Source: Pigoraptor chileana (lineage: Eukaryota; Opisthokonta; Filasterea). From it: a DNA stretch of 27,653 nt. The stretch spans positions 1 through 27,653 of the forward strand of contig CALSCR010002409.1 in assembly GCA_943704495.1 (NCBI GenBank), in the 5' to 3' direction. Below are positions 8,205 to 19,700 of this stretch, one piece after another. Positions within the stretch are counted from its first letter, which is position 1. Each line of letters opens with the position of its first letter. The notes under the pieces are model-generated. The model ran no database searches. It was not told the DNA's origin and worked only from the letters and a program-made list of their open reading frames with translations. The translations under genes were made by a program, and so were the position numbers.

Positions 8205-11200
8205 TCAGCTGTCGAAGTCAGAATATCCGTCCGCCGTGAGGCCTTCCGCGTCGTCGGTCTTGCGAAAGTACGCCGAGAACGAGCGATCATCGGCAGCCGA
8301 CACCCGCGACGGCGCCTTCTGCCCACCGTCTCCCGCGTGCTGTGCGGGTGCCAGGGCACTGGCCGCGGCCTTCGCAGCGTGCATCTGCATCTGCACCTGC
8401 GCCGGCTGCTTTGGAGCAAGGCCTGCGAGCACATTTGCCACCGCGTCGTAAGCACGGGACGGGTGCCCTTGCCCCATCTCCCCCAGCGCCCTGCGCGCAT
8501 ACACAGGCGGCGGAATGTCGCCCAGAATGGATCCCGGCAAGCTTGCGCGATCCTTGGATTGAGACGCAGACGCACTGCCGCCGCCCGACGTCCCGTTCCT
8601 ATCTCTGTCCGCCGCCGCGCCGACAGTGCCCGTGGTTGGGCTCTGGTGGGCAGCCGCACGCACCGGCGCCTGCCGTGGCAGTGAGTCGGCGTCGGCACTC
8701 AAATCATGCTGATGAGTTCGTCGTTGTTGCGATGATGGCAGTGCGGCGTCGCGGGGCGATGCGGACATTTCACGCTCTGCCCCCATCTCGCGCTTTCGTG
8801 CGGCTGGGACAGGGACGTCGTTTGGCGATGAAGCCATGCCCGCATGCGAGGGCCGGTACACGACGGGGCGAGGAAGGTGTGTCGGCTGCTGAGTGGCACG
8901 CGACGGCAACGGATATTGTGCCGAGGATGCGCTTGCGTTGACAGTCGAGCGCTGTGTGGATGGCGCTGCCGTCTGTCGTTGCTGGAAGCATGGGTAAGTA
9001 GAAAGCAAACAAAAAAGCATTGAGATGTGATATATGCGCATGTGTCGATGGCGCTATGCTCAGAGAGAACCGCACTGAATGGCATTGGCAAGGGAATAAA
9101 TCGAGTGAACGGAATGACTGCGTTGCAATACATTGCACTCCGGTCTGTGAGTCTGCGGTTGTGCTTACCTGGGCCCACGGGCGCGGCGGATGAGTGCTCA
9201 TGTGTGCGGCGTTGTTTGCAGCCCCCATCCCATCCAACGCAACGTCGTTGAGTTGTCGGTTCAGGAAGTCGATCACTGGTGGCACCACGTGGGCAGAAAC
9301 AAAATGGCGCGGGAAAGAACAGAGACAAAGTGCATGAGCAGGGATTCAGCCACGGCACTTCATAAATATAGCATGTGCCATCCAAATGACCCGCTTCAAG
9401 CAGGGTAAATAGCGTGTGGTATGCTGTGTGCATGCCTCTCTCACTTCTCTGATGATTGTGCTGTGCTGTGCTGTGCTGTGATTGTGTGATTGTGTGTGCG
9501 TGAGTGAGTCAGCGAGTGTGAGTGTGTGTGCAGTACGTACAGTTCTGATTCGACTCGATGACCTTGCGCGCTTCTTCTACTCGCGACGCCATGGCAGCGA
9601 CTTCGGATTCGAGACGAACACAGTCGGCGCGCACATGAGACAGCTCAACCCTGATGCAGTAGAAACCATGCAAGCAGTTGTGAGTGTGAGTTTGTGTGTT
9701 GATGACACACTCGAAGGTGCGTTTGTGTGGAGTGATGTCAATGATAATGCGCAATCACATGCACAACGGGTGATCGTGCGTGCATGCGCGTGCACGCGCT
9801 TCTGCTCTGTCTGTCCTTGGTTCACATTGTGCAGTATAACACAATAATAGAATGAGAAACCCACAAGCAGGACAGACACAATACAAAAAGTAAAACGCAA
9901 ACAAACAATACGGCGAGAAAAAGGATTCAAATCGTGTGACGTGGACTCAAAATGGTCTGAAAGAGACAGATGAGCACCCACTTGAGCTGCTCCTCGTCAC
10001 GTGCGTGCTTTTCAAGGGCCGCCTGGCGCTCCTCCAGCAGCCGTTCCTGCCGAATGGTCACTTCACCGCGCATCTTGAGCTTGGCCTTTGCCGCCGCAAT
10101 GTCCGATTGCAGCCGCTGTATAATCTCATTCGCCTGCGCACGGCCATTGAATTGCATGTGTGTTCGTGTGTTTGTGGCGGTGGGTTGTGTGTGTGTGTGT
10201 GCGCGTACATGTGCGTGTTATGTGTGAGTGCGCGCACCAATCTGCATCAATAGGTCATGCGCTTATGTGTAATATGGTTGTGTGCGCAAGCGCCCGTATC
10301 AATGCTATCGAATTCTGCAAGCAATCACACAAACACACAAAACTCCCCTTTGCAATGCATTTTCTGCGAGAATAAAGTAAACGGAGCCAGACGCATATGG
10401 CGGATTGACAGCCAATTAATAGCGCGAAAGTCACGTGCGTATGGCGGCCGGTGGGACGAACCTTTGTGATGTCCTTTGCTTGTGACGCCACAGAGTCCTC
10501 CAGTCGCGTGATCTGGCTCTTGTATGCGACAATGGCCTCGTCAAACCGCCGCTGCTCGTGCCAAACAAAATACAAAACAAATGCAAACAAGATTCACATG
10601 GTGCAGGGGCATTGTAACACGCGGTGGATGTATAAAGGGACGAATTAGTCGCCATTCGCGACTGGGCATGCACAGGAGCGCACACTTGGCCTTTGGAGGC
10701 CTCCTTCGCGCCCCGCCGTCCCAGCACTATCATCTCTGTCACACGACTACTCTAGGCACAGTGACTCACACACACACACCTTCTGCTCGTTTGCGGTATC
10801 TGTCGACTCAACCATCCGCTTGATCGCCTCGTCCTTATCCTTCACCTCCTGTTGCAGTGCAGCAATGCGCACACCTGTCCGTCCCGCCTCCTTCTCCATG
10901 TCGTACCGGGCCGCTTCCAGCCGTTTGTTTTCTCCCGCCAAATGCCGCGACCGCTCCCGCTCTGCCGCCAGCTCCTCCTCCGCATGCACCAGGCGCGAAG
11001 TCTTGTCCGCAAGTGACGCATCAGCAGTCGCCTTGCCTGACGTCAGCTCCCGAACCAGTGACTCTGCGGCAAGCAGGCGCTGCTCGGTTGCCCTGAGCAA
11101 TGAGTCCTTGCGATCGTCCGATTCGCGCCGCTCCCTATCCAGTCGCTGTTGGACCTCCGTAAGCGCCGCACTGTGACGCTCCTGTGGCGTCATTGTGGGA

Positions 11201-13203
11201 CGGAACAAAGCGATGTGCGGTTGGCATGTGTGCGTGCATCCACGCACGACGAGGCACATGTAGACTTCATACATGGACGCAATGGACTACTACACACAAC
11301 GAACGATTGTGCACTTGCCCAATAACCAATAGATGTATGCAGGAATGGTCTACATATGGTCTACATTCATGGGTGCATGCGGCACACACCCACCCTTTCC
11401 CCCGCCAGTTCGGACGTATGCCTTTGCGAAACTTCGGCGAGCTTCGTAGCAAGATCAAACTTCAGTGATTCGCATTCTTGCGAGCGCTCGCCAATACGCT
11501 GTTCAGCGCGGGCGACAGTTGATTTTAAGTCGGCTTCGACTATGGCGAGGCGGGACGCAAGCATGGCGCTGCGTGTCTGTGGGAGTAAATTGGGAATGGT
11601 GCGGGTTACCCGTGGGAATTGGCATGGGTGGGTTGTTGTTATGGGAGCGTAAGCATTATGCACCATGTGACGAATGGGAAGCACCACGACAGGCGAGAGA
11701 GAAATGACAAGTCAAGCCATTGCTCAGGCTCCATGCATATGGACTCCACGGAACTACGCATGTATGCGTGTGCTTGTGAGTGAGAGAGTGAAAACGCACA
11801 CGCATGCGACAGGCACCACTGCAAAGGACCCAACAGACCTTGTGCTCCTTGAGGCACGTGGCCAGGAACTTCTTGAGGGAGGCGTCGGTCCCATGCATAA
11901 ACCGCAGCGAAAGCACTGTCATATGGCGGAAGTTATTGATTTCCACAACTCGGAGCTGTGCGACCGACGCCGCCAGTGACGTTGACTGCTGTGCAGATGA
12001 CGACATTCCGGCTGTTCCGGGCATTCCGTAGTGGTGGTGTGTGGCTGGGTTGTGGGGCTCACCGGTCGCCAATTGGAGGACAAATCTGATGCATTTGTGG
12101 GGGTGTTTGTACGTGCACAACATGTGAGGTTGAGTGAAAAGTATCGGTGAGAGTTGAGTGTGGGTGCGTGTGTGAGTGTATAAATACATGTATATGTGAG
12201 TGTGTGCGAGTGGATTGTGAGTGACGCTGAGAGGGAAATAATCATGCCTTTGGTGATGGAATACGGGGCCCAAACAAACTAACAACACCGACGGACGGAA
12301 TCACACGGAGAGTGGCCAATGCACACTGACTACTGGCCGCAGGTGTCAAAAATCGTCAAAGCGTTGTACCTGGGGCTGTCCGACGTCGCATCCCGAATGC
12401 ACGTCTGTAAAAGGTCAATGAATTTGGCGGGAAAATCCGCAAAATCGACAACGAGCGAGAGCTCTGTCTTGAGGCTGCACGCAACAGTTGCACAGCAAGG
12501 AAGGAGAGGGTGCATGTTATTGAGAGCGACGCAGCGGAGATGCTTCTTGCTGATTTCTTCTCACTGATTTCTACTGGCTGATTTCTTCTTACTGACAAAA
12601 TCGCCGCGACTTGCAAATGACCGTTGCAGAGCCAAAGTGCATGGGCACGGGACACAACAACACTGCAAGCGCTTCGCCACTTCGCCACTACAGACCTTCC
12701 GTAATCATCCTCGCCGATTTCAAGCGTGTAAAGAAAGAAGGGATCGTCTTCTTCCGTCAGTCGAACCACCATCACCTGCACACACACAGCACAAACAAAC
12801 AAGCGCACACACAGAGAGCACACATTAACGCACACACAGGTACACACAGACTCCGCGACCTATGAAATTCAACTGGGTATGCATATTCCCACACAGACAT
12901 AATTGCACGTGCATTGCGGGTGCGCACTCACTCGCTTATGGACCGGCGTGGACACGGTTCGAATGGCGACTTGGATAGTGATCTCAGCTCTCCTGGAAGA
13001 GCAAACACAGGCAAAATCAAAGGACGAGATGACAGATGAGTGGGGGGGCAAAGAGAGGGATACACGCGACAAGGATTCGTCATCTTATCCGCACACTTCG
13101 TACGTCATTTCGCAACAAACCTTTCTTCGCGGTCGCCGTGCTTGATGCGCACAGAAGCGACACTTTCACAGAGCACATCCGTTTGCGGATTGGAAGAGTC
13201 CAT
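8205..13203 (-). CDS. SASS6: Spindle assembly abnormal protein 6 (SAS-6) homolog, centriole cartwheel
   Basis: Twelve inferred exons: 13203-13121, 12992-12932, 12775-12696, 12474-12370, 12085-11839, 11576-11394, 11181-10780, 10551-10462, 10133-9982, 9650-9541, 9275-9169 and 8981-8205. They give 798 residues and every junction is in phase. Family role: homodimers form the nine-spoked cartwheel hub that sets centriole symmetry. Head domain: AEITIQVAIRTV, then the PISA-type segment VVRLTEEDDPFFLYTLEI...DFADFPAKFIDLLQTC, then FVLQLATGE...LRVVEINNFRHMTVLSL and MHGTDASLKKFLATCLKEHK. A coiled coil runs from about 195 to 515. Its conserved end carries ANEIIQRLQSDI, VTIRQERLLEER and, across a splice, LIDFLNRQLND. 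The tail (about 520-798) is Ala/Pro/Gln-rich and disordered. Odd: a low-complexity insert of about 30 residues in the head, after LQLATGE. The acceptor of exon 8 could be 3 nt earlier. Confidence 0.93.
9457..9480. repeat. (TGTGC)n microsatellite in SAS-6 intron 10
   Basis: Nearly five copies of the pentamer TGTGC within the intron between exons 10 and 11, followed by further GT-rich sequence up to the exon 10 donor at 9540. Confidence 0.8.
12542..12595. repeat. Short degenerate tandem repeat in SAS-6 intron 3
   Basis: Three copies of a unit resembling CTGATTTCTTCT/CACTGATTTCT lie in the intron between exons 3 and 4. No coding potential seen. Confidence 0.6.
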
Positions 13204-13393
13204 TTTTGCGACAGAGCAAGGGATGCCCCTTCCTTTGTTCAATCAAGAGGCGTGCTGCCACACCAAGATCACCCCAGACTATGTCTTCATAAGATATCTG
13301 CTGCTATTGTGAAAAGTGAATTCATCACCCCTCTTGTATTTGGATGCGTGTGCTTGTTGTGCATATTATGTGTGTGAGGGCCCAGTTCAATTT

Positions 13394-13402
13394 TTTCCCG
13401 CC
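13394..13402 (+). promoter_or_regulatory. E2F-like TTTCCCGCC near the SAS-6 start
   Basis: TTTCCCGCC about 190 bp upstream of the SAS-6 ATG, with a second TTCCCGC at about 13421. E2F/DP drives G1/S genes in animals, plants and many protists, and centriole duplication happens at that stage. Binding is inferred only. Confidence 0.4.
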
Positions 13403-13450
13403 CAACGCGCGTATTTGAACTTCCCGCTCAAAAGATGAAATATCGGCAGC

Positions 13451-13551
13451 CCTTATTAGGATTTGTTTCAGGTATTGTATACTATTATCGGTGCTATGCT
13501 GTCAGTGATATCCTGATAAGGCCTCGCAGTGAATTATATATCCTAATAAGG
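13451..13551. promoter_or_regulatory. Three CArG-type boxes (CCTAATAAGG) in the SAS-6/RASSF promoter
   Basis: CCTTATTAGG at 13451-13460 is the exact reverse complement of CCTAATAAGG at 13542-13551. Both fit CC(A/T)6GG, the SRF/MADS-box site. A third copy, CCTGATAAGG at 13512-13521, differs by one base and sits exactly 30 bp from the last copy. Shared flanks (ATATCCT...AAGGC) extend the two direct copies beyond the core. The layout looks like an operator cluster; the factor is inferred. Confidence 0.5.
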
Positions 13552-13814
13552 CAACAAGATTGTCCAGACACCGTGGTTTGCCGAGCTCTCGCTAAAAGGT
13601 CCAATGCGCACCAACTCACCACAAACAATGACTTCAAATCTGATGCACTGTATATGAAAGAGTAACGAGTGTATGTGCTTCCGCACACCCGCAACCGACG
13701 ACATGAGCTGTGCACAATATCAGCAGATCTGTTTGTGAAAGTGCTATGTGCGACTGACACATCCGAGCATCATCGGTTGTTGTGCGTGCCACGCGCACGA
13801 ACAGAGAGAGCGCC

Positions 13815-16241
13815 ATGTTTCGGCGAAAGCCCTCCAACAATGCTGAGGCGGCGCCCTCGCCCTCGTCCCTCTCTGCGTCTCCAAACGGGCCGCCGTCATC
13901 GCTCTCTGCATCTTCCAGCGGGCAGTCGCTCGCAGTGCCTCCCACATGGGAGCTGGGGGGCAGCTTTGGCGGCGGACGTCCCAAGTCGATGGACCTGGAT
14001 GATTCCTCCCTGCGCACGCTGAAAGGGCATGATCTCGTGGTATTCCATGCGTCCGCACCAATTTACTGCGACCACTGCACAGAGTACATTTGGGGGCTTT
14101 TCAAAACATGCTACCGCTGCACGAGTGAGTGGTTTGATCACACTGCTGTCTGCTTTCTTTTTGCATCCTGTGTGACTCTATGCGTTTAATTTGATTTGAC
14201 CGAACATAATTAGTTCCGATACAACGCACTTCAAATGCGAGTTGGTTCTGAAGACTTTGGTGTCCACCGCCATCTTTCCTTCCCACGGCGCAGAATGCCG
14301 ATACACATGCCACAAGCGATGTGCAGCCACAATAACTCTCGAGTGTCTTCCGGTGGTGAAGCCGACCAAGACAAGCTTCAAGGTGGATGCACCTGCCATG
14401 CTGTCTTTTGAATGCGTGTGCTCAGGTCACTAGCTAGATGCAGTGAGCGCTGCATGTCTTGGGTCCACAGATGCTGAAAAGGCTTTTCCATCTCCATGTG
14501 CGTACTGCATGTGCGCACTGCATGTGTGTACTGCATGTGCGCACTGCATGTGTGTACTGTCTGCAACCACTCTGTCGATCGCACCAAACCTCAGCATTTC
14601 TATGTGACATCTAATACTTGTGTGTACTCGGGGTACGTACGCTGCAGCGCATGATGGCGCAAGGAGAAAAGTTTGACATGTCCCGATTGAGCAAAAAAGA
14701 GCTCAAGAAGATCGCGGAAACATACACAAAAAATACCGGACAGCAGCTGGAAGTGATGGTTGGTGCACATGTGCGATTGTGCAGTGCTGTCGATCTGTAT
14801 GCATTCCAGTGCAACGTTGCCAGCGCGAGGCTTCACAACGAGAGAAAATAGTCCATCCGTTTGAGTCTCCACATACATCCTCGTAACACCGCTATTCATG
14901 TATCTTTTGTCGCCTTTCTTGCTGTCCGCTCATGCTCGCTCCTGTGCTTACAGAAAGACGGTGACGAGGCCATCGCGCGAGGCATTGTCCGGATATCAAT
15001 GGACCTGTCACGCCCTGTCAACGTTGCTTCACAGACGCGGCGCCCGAGCATAGTCAGCGGGAAGCTCGACGGGCCTGATCTTGCGTCGCTGGGCAGCAGT
15101 GGCGCATCGGGGGCGGCGCTTGGGGCGGGCGCCACCGCATATGTGAGGGCGGTGACGCCGGCGGGTACAATCGGCCGCGCGCCCACCGGGACGATTGGAC
15201 GGACGCCGCCGCGGCTGCTTGACATTAAGAACAAGTCGAGTTTTTATATAGCGCCGGCGACATTGCACTCAATCGCACTTAATTCGAATCTGACGTCGCT
15301 CGAGACAATTGCGGTGCTTTTGGCAAAGTTTTCAATCAAAGACAATCCGCGAAAGTTTGCACTGTATGTTGTCACCAACGACTCGAAGGGTGAGTGAGTG
15401 AGTGCGGTATGCGGCGTCACGTCGTTGTTAACGCTGGTGTATTGATGCAGCATCTCACTACGTCGGTCTCTGGGGATTTAATGACTGTCACCTGGGCATC
15501 AGTATTTTATTACCAAGTGTCCGTTTTTGGGATGCAATCCGCGCCCCCTGGGAATATGCTTTTTATGTCACTCCTCGTCTTGGCGAGCAATGCTCCTTGA
15601 AGGCTGCTGTGCGGACATTAACACAAGTGTGTGTGTGCGTATGTGTGTATGTTTGTGTGTGTTTTGTGTTGAATTCGTCCCACAGCAACTGTGCGGCGCG
15701 TGTCAGATTCGGAGCGGCCACTTGAGGTTGTGATTGGCTGGGGCTGTTCCAAGCACACTGGCGAGCACCTGTCTCTTCAGGAGGAGGATGAGGAGGACGC
15801 GGCACATGACGGCGGCGGCGGCGGCGGCGCAGAAACGGCCGATGAGGTGCGTTAATTGGGCAAAGGTGGTGCGTGCGTGTGGGCGTGTGTGTGGTACATG
15901 TGCATGAGCAGCTATGTGCGGTGTGTGTGTGCGTGTGGGCGTGTGTGTGGTACATGTGCAAGTATGTGTGTGCCTTTTTGCTTGCATGTGTGTTTTTTAT
16001 TTGGTATGTCTGTGTCTGTGTTTGTGCAGACACATGGGCAATACTAATTCAACCCCAACCGCAACCCGCTGTATTGCGTGCACCACACTTGCAGTGGTCT
16101 CGTTACACAGAAGACGAACTCGAAACATTTCTCTCACTTCTTACAACGGAGGAAGAAGAGGCGGTGGAGCGCCTGCAGAACAAATATGCGAGCACAAAGA
16201 CATATGTGTGTTCGCTCATCTCTGATGCTACGTCGTCCTAA
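13815..16241 (+). CDS. RASSF1/5-type protein: C1 zinc finger, Ras-association and SARAH-like domains
   Basis: Six inferred exons: 13815-14124, 14294-14382, 14648-14758, 14954-15389, 15686-15846 and 16095-16241. They give 417 residues, all in phase. Family role: scaffolds that bind Ras-like GTPases through RA and Hippo-type kinases through SARAH. Seen: a Ser/Pro-rich N-terminus, then a complete C1 pattern at about 72-121 (H, CDHC, 13 residues, C-TK-C, H, C, C) split by intron 1. LSKKELKKIAETY and KDGDEAIARGIVRISMDLSR align with the RASSF1 linker. RA (about 265-350) has SFYIAPATLHSI, LAKFSIKDNPRKFALYV and RPLEVVIGWG. The last exon (370-417) begins WSRYTEDELETFLSLLTTEE and fits SARAH. Odd: an acidic and poly-Gly stretch just before SARAH. 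An ATG at 13782 would add 11 residues. Exon 2's donor is the phase-0 choice among several GT sites. Confidence 0.88.
14502..14558. repeat. 26-bp tandem repeat in RASSF intron 2
   Basis: A little over two copies of a 26-bp unit, itself made of two halves of about 13 bp (GTACTGCATGTGC / GCACTGCATGTGT). Lies wholly within the intron. Confidence 0.75.
15875..15960. repeat. Perfect 30-bp direct repeat in RASSF intron 5
   Basis: The 30 bases at 15875-15904 recur without change at 15931-15960. The copies are GT/GC-rich, end in GTACATGTGCA and are separated by 26 bp. A recent local duplication is the simplest explanation. Confidence 0.8.
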
Positions 16242-16379
16242 AATGACGTGTGTGTTATGGGACACACATCAAGCACACACATCATATCAGTGTTGTGTGC
16301 GGTTTTTTTGCGCTGTGTTGAGCCGGTGTGTCTGCTGCGTGCGGCGTGCGCGTGAGTGCGTGCTTCGTCTGTCTGTCCC

Positions 16380-16380
<1 letters not shown>

Positions 16381-16426
<46 letters not shown>

Positions 16427-16427
16427 G
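16381..16427 (+). repeat. (CTGT)n microsatellite
   Basis: Nearly twelve uninterrupted CTGT units just downstream of the RASSF stop codon. A related short run precedes it from about 16368. Likely polymorphic in length. Confidence 0.9.
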
Positions 16428-16559
16428 CTCTCTCTCGTTCTGTTGCTCTGTGGAGTCCATATGGGCATACCTAATATAGCGACTGAATTCCTCTCACTTT
16501 CTTGCCACGTTACTCATACTCGACGCGCCCTCCATTGGCGGCGCATGTATAAGGGGCAT

Positions 16560-16577
16560 GGGTTAGGGTTAGGGTTA
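16560..16577 (+). repeat. Interstitial telomeric repeat, three TTAGGG-type units
   Basis: GGGTTAGGGTTAGGGTTA: 18 perfect bases of the animal-type telomere repeat, in the convergent spacer between RASSF and RAD52. It points to a TTAGGG telomere in this organism and to a past break repair or telomerase event here. Confidence 0.85.
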
Positions 16578-16774
16578 ACGGTCCCATGATAAGAGCCTGC
16601 GTAAGTAGTGCTGCAATTAAAATCTGAAGCAAAGCGACAGAGCTACTGAAAAATTTCCTTGACGTCTTGGACAGAATGCGGTGCACTTTGCGAGTTGTTA
16701 CAAAGTGTCCATACCATAGTATGGAATTGTTATACATTAATTGTTTTATGCATTACACATTATGTGCAGTAGTT

Positions 16775-19700
16775 CTATTCGATGCGCTGTCGCTTTGCAT
16801 CTGGGAGGTACAGTGCCCCGCCGCCCCCGCCGACATCCGGGGCGGAGGCCGCCAAGTCGGCACGTGCGGGTGTTGAGGACGGGGGGCGCGAGGGAAACAG
16901 ACGATCGAGGGTGTTTTGGAACACTCCGCCATTGGCAACCGAGTGATCCATTGCAACCGGCGTCCCTGCCGCAGTTGCTATGGCGGTTGCCGGGGCTGCG
17001 ACCGCCACACTCCCGTGCAGATTGGCCGTGTGCCCGTTTGAATCGCCCCGCTGGATGGTCACATGCTGCTGCTGCTGTTGATGGGTCACGTGCATGCCCA
17101 TCCCAGCGCCGTGTGTGTTCGGCTGCCCACTGCCTTTCAGCGGCGATTTCAGCGGCGATTCCCACGGCGCTGGTGCTGCGCGCGGCCGACCATATGGATT
17201 GACTATGGGGACACCAGCGGTCGTGGCTGTCGGTGGGGCGACTGTGGTCGTGGGGGTCGTTGTTGGCGCTGCTGCATCAATGCTGGCCTTCAGCACCGAC
17301 GGATTCTCAAATGGGGGCGACGGGCCAGGTAGTCCGGGTATGTAGCATCCCGCCGACAGCGAGCCGCCGGTCCCACGCCCATGCACGTCAGTGTGGGTCA
17401 GCGTGGATGTCACGTGGTGCGCGCTGCCCGGCGCGCGTGGCCGGGATGAGTACGGATTCAACCCCGCCGCATCTGACGTCACCGATGCCACTGCCGTCAA
17501 TGGCGGCTGTCGTTTCTCTTTCGGTGAAAACGGATTCGATTTGGGCGATGAGGTGTCACGTGGCGCGGGTGGGTGGACTGCTGGTGTTAAATAAGGCTTT
17601 GACGGCGGCGCACCCGACATCTCGGTTAAGTGCGCTTTCGGCGGTTGTGCGGCGACGGCGGGCGCACGTGGGTGTACCTGTGCCGTGGGCGCCGGGATCT
17701 CCGCCATCAATAGCGCATCGCACTGCGAAGCCGTGAAATCGTCCTCGCATATCTGCAAAGTAACACAAACAGCACACCGGAGTCATTATTAGTGAAGATG
17801 TATTTCCGAGCAGTAGGATGGGGTTTAGCGGATTGTCACGTGCTGCTGTGATACTAAGCTCAAAGGCTGTCCACATGGCTTTTGCATGCACACATATACG
17901 TCAGTGCGTCCTCTAAAAGCACCATGCCAAGAGCGCATCCAAAGACACACAGACTTCAAGCCGATCCGACTAGAATAATTGATGACATATGGCGACCAAT
18001 TTGACTATCTGTGACAACCACACTGGCAATCTGTGACTTTGCGAAACAAAAGCCGTCGAATATCGTGGCACACAGACACTCACAATGTCTTCGGTGGTTG
18101 CTGCGACACTCGTCACCACATGATGCGGTATGGCGTCACCCGCGCCAGAGTCCATCTGACGGATGAGGTACTCGAGGTCTGCAAACATTGCCAACGACAC
18201 CGAAAGTGTTGGGGTGCAAGAGGCGACAAAATTCAAAGTAGTTGTGCTAAAGAGTACCCAGTGACTTGACAAGCTATCAGCAATAGAGACGAGTGAGCAC
18301 AGTTGTATGGAGTGTGGTGCAGTGCTATGCATCGGCATTCTATGAGTGCTTTCAATTGGCCGTCCAACACAAGCGCGTACTATTAGATTACACACCTTCT
18401 CCTATGATGTCAAATTGATCGAGAGAGTCATGCCCTGCGATGGCTGTGTTGGGTCCTGCAATTTACGACACGCTCATACACACTCACTCGCGCCCAATAC
18501 CACAACTCACTCACACACACACACACACACTTCGGCACTTCTTCGTTCAACACACCTTCCTTATTAGACAGCGCCGGCTTGATTGCAGCAGTTGCTGGCG
18601 GGCGAGACGTAACATCTTCAGTTACTGGGGTAACCGCAAGTGTCGGCAACGGCGGCGGCACACCGCGGACAGCTGGCGATGCAATCGCGGGGCTGGCCTC
18701 CCCCGGCTGTTTGCCGTGCACGGTCACCGGAGGTGGGCCCATGCCTGCAGTCGGGTGAGTGCGGAGTGCTTGGGGTGCACCTCGCTGAGCACTCACGTAG
18801 GCATGTGGTTGCGAGTGCGGCGAGTGTGAATTCACATACGCTGGAGCGCGTCCCTGCTTGAGAGGACGGCGCAGCAGCGTCTCGTCCAAGGGCTCTTGCT
18901 GTTGGTAGTGTTGCCATCGTAGTTGTTCATCCGTAGAGAGTGGAGGAAAGAGAGAGTGGCAGCGAGTGGGAGAGATGCAGGATTCCAATCAGTGTCTCAA
19001 GACGTCGACGCCACGGACTCCATAATCGACATGTGGGATAACCAAGTGCCATAGAAGCGACACAACGTCGCACCACTGAAGGCGGGCCGACGTGGCGTTG
19101 CCGCCGCACACACTTGATACCATAATGTCACACACACTTGGTGTCAGAATGTCCCACACACTTGGTGTCCATAATGTCAGACGTACATTCTAGTGCAATG
19201 AATATCAACAGCGCAGTGGCGATGATGCGCACCTCCACACCGGATATTCGAGAAATGCGCTGTAGGTATGACTTGTCGGTGACGCAGTTGCCAAGGCCGC
19301 TGCCGAACATTCGCAGCGCCCGTTTGAGTCCATCCGTCACAGCCTCTTTCTTCGCCTGTACGCCCGTCCGCACGCCAAGGCAGGCATACGAGGTGTGGGT
19401 TAGTGTTGTGCAGCAGAGACACACAATGGAGGAAGACGGAGGCCGTGCGTGTGTGTGACTCCAGCCATTTGGAGCATCAATCCATGATCACATTGCGAGA
19501 TTGGCTGCCCAGTAATACGCACAGACATCACAGTGGCACACAACAGACATTGCGTTCATCCACGCACACAGCAAACATACCTTTTCAAAAGCGGCGGTTC
19601 TTGACTTTACATTCTCGGCCGTGCCGTATCCGACATCCTACACAGCAAAGTTTGCGAAAAGGCGTCACGTGAGCAGTGGGCGCATTCATATATGATATGT

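Larger units (their letters stand above)
13204..13814. promoter_or_regulatory. Divergent promoter region between SAS-6 and RASSF
   Basis: A 611-bp spacer between the start codons of two divergently transcribed genes. It contains an E2F-like site nearest SAS-6 and three copies of a CArG-type box (listed separately). It is more AT-rich than its neighbours from 13430 to 13560. No ORF here has a recognisable family. Confidence 0.6.
16242..16774. other. Convergent intergenic region between RASSF and RAD52
   Basis: About 530 bp between two stop codons facing each other. It holds a (CTGT)n microsatellite, an interstitial telomeric repeat and an AT-rich stretch (16590-16760) with ATTAAA-like hexamers that could serve as poly(A) signals. 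No gene seen. Confidence 0.6.

Noticed and set aside
9482-10227. Cys/Val- and Thr/His-rich ORFs over GT/CA repeats
   Set aside because: Translations of microsatellites inside SAS-6 introns.
12423-12434. Perfect E2F-like TTTGGCGGGAAA
   Set aside because: It lies in SAS-6 exon 4 and encodes the conserved DFPAKF segment; coding constraint explains most of it.
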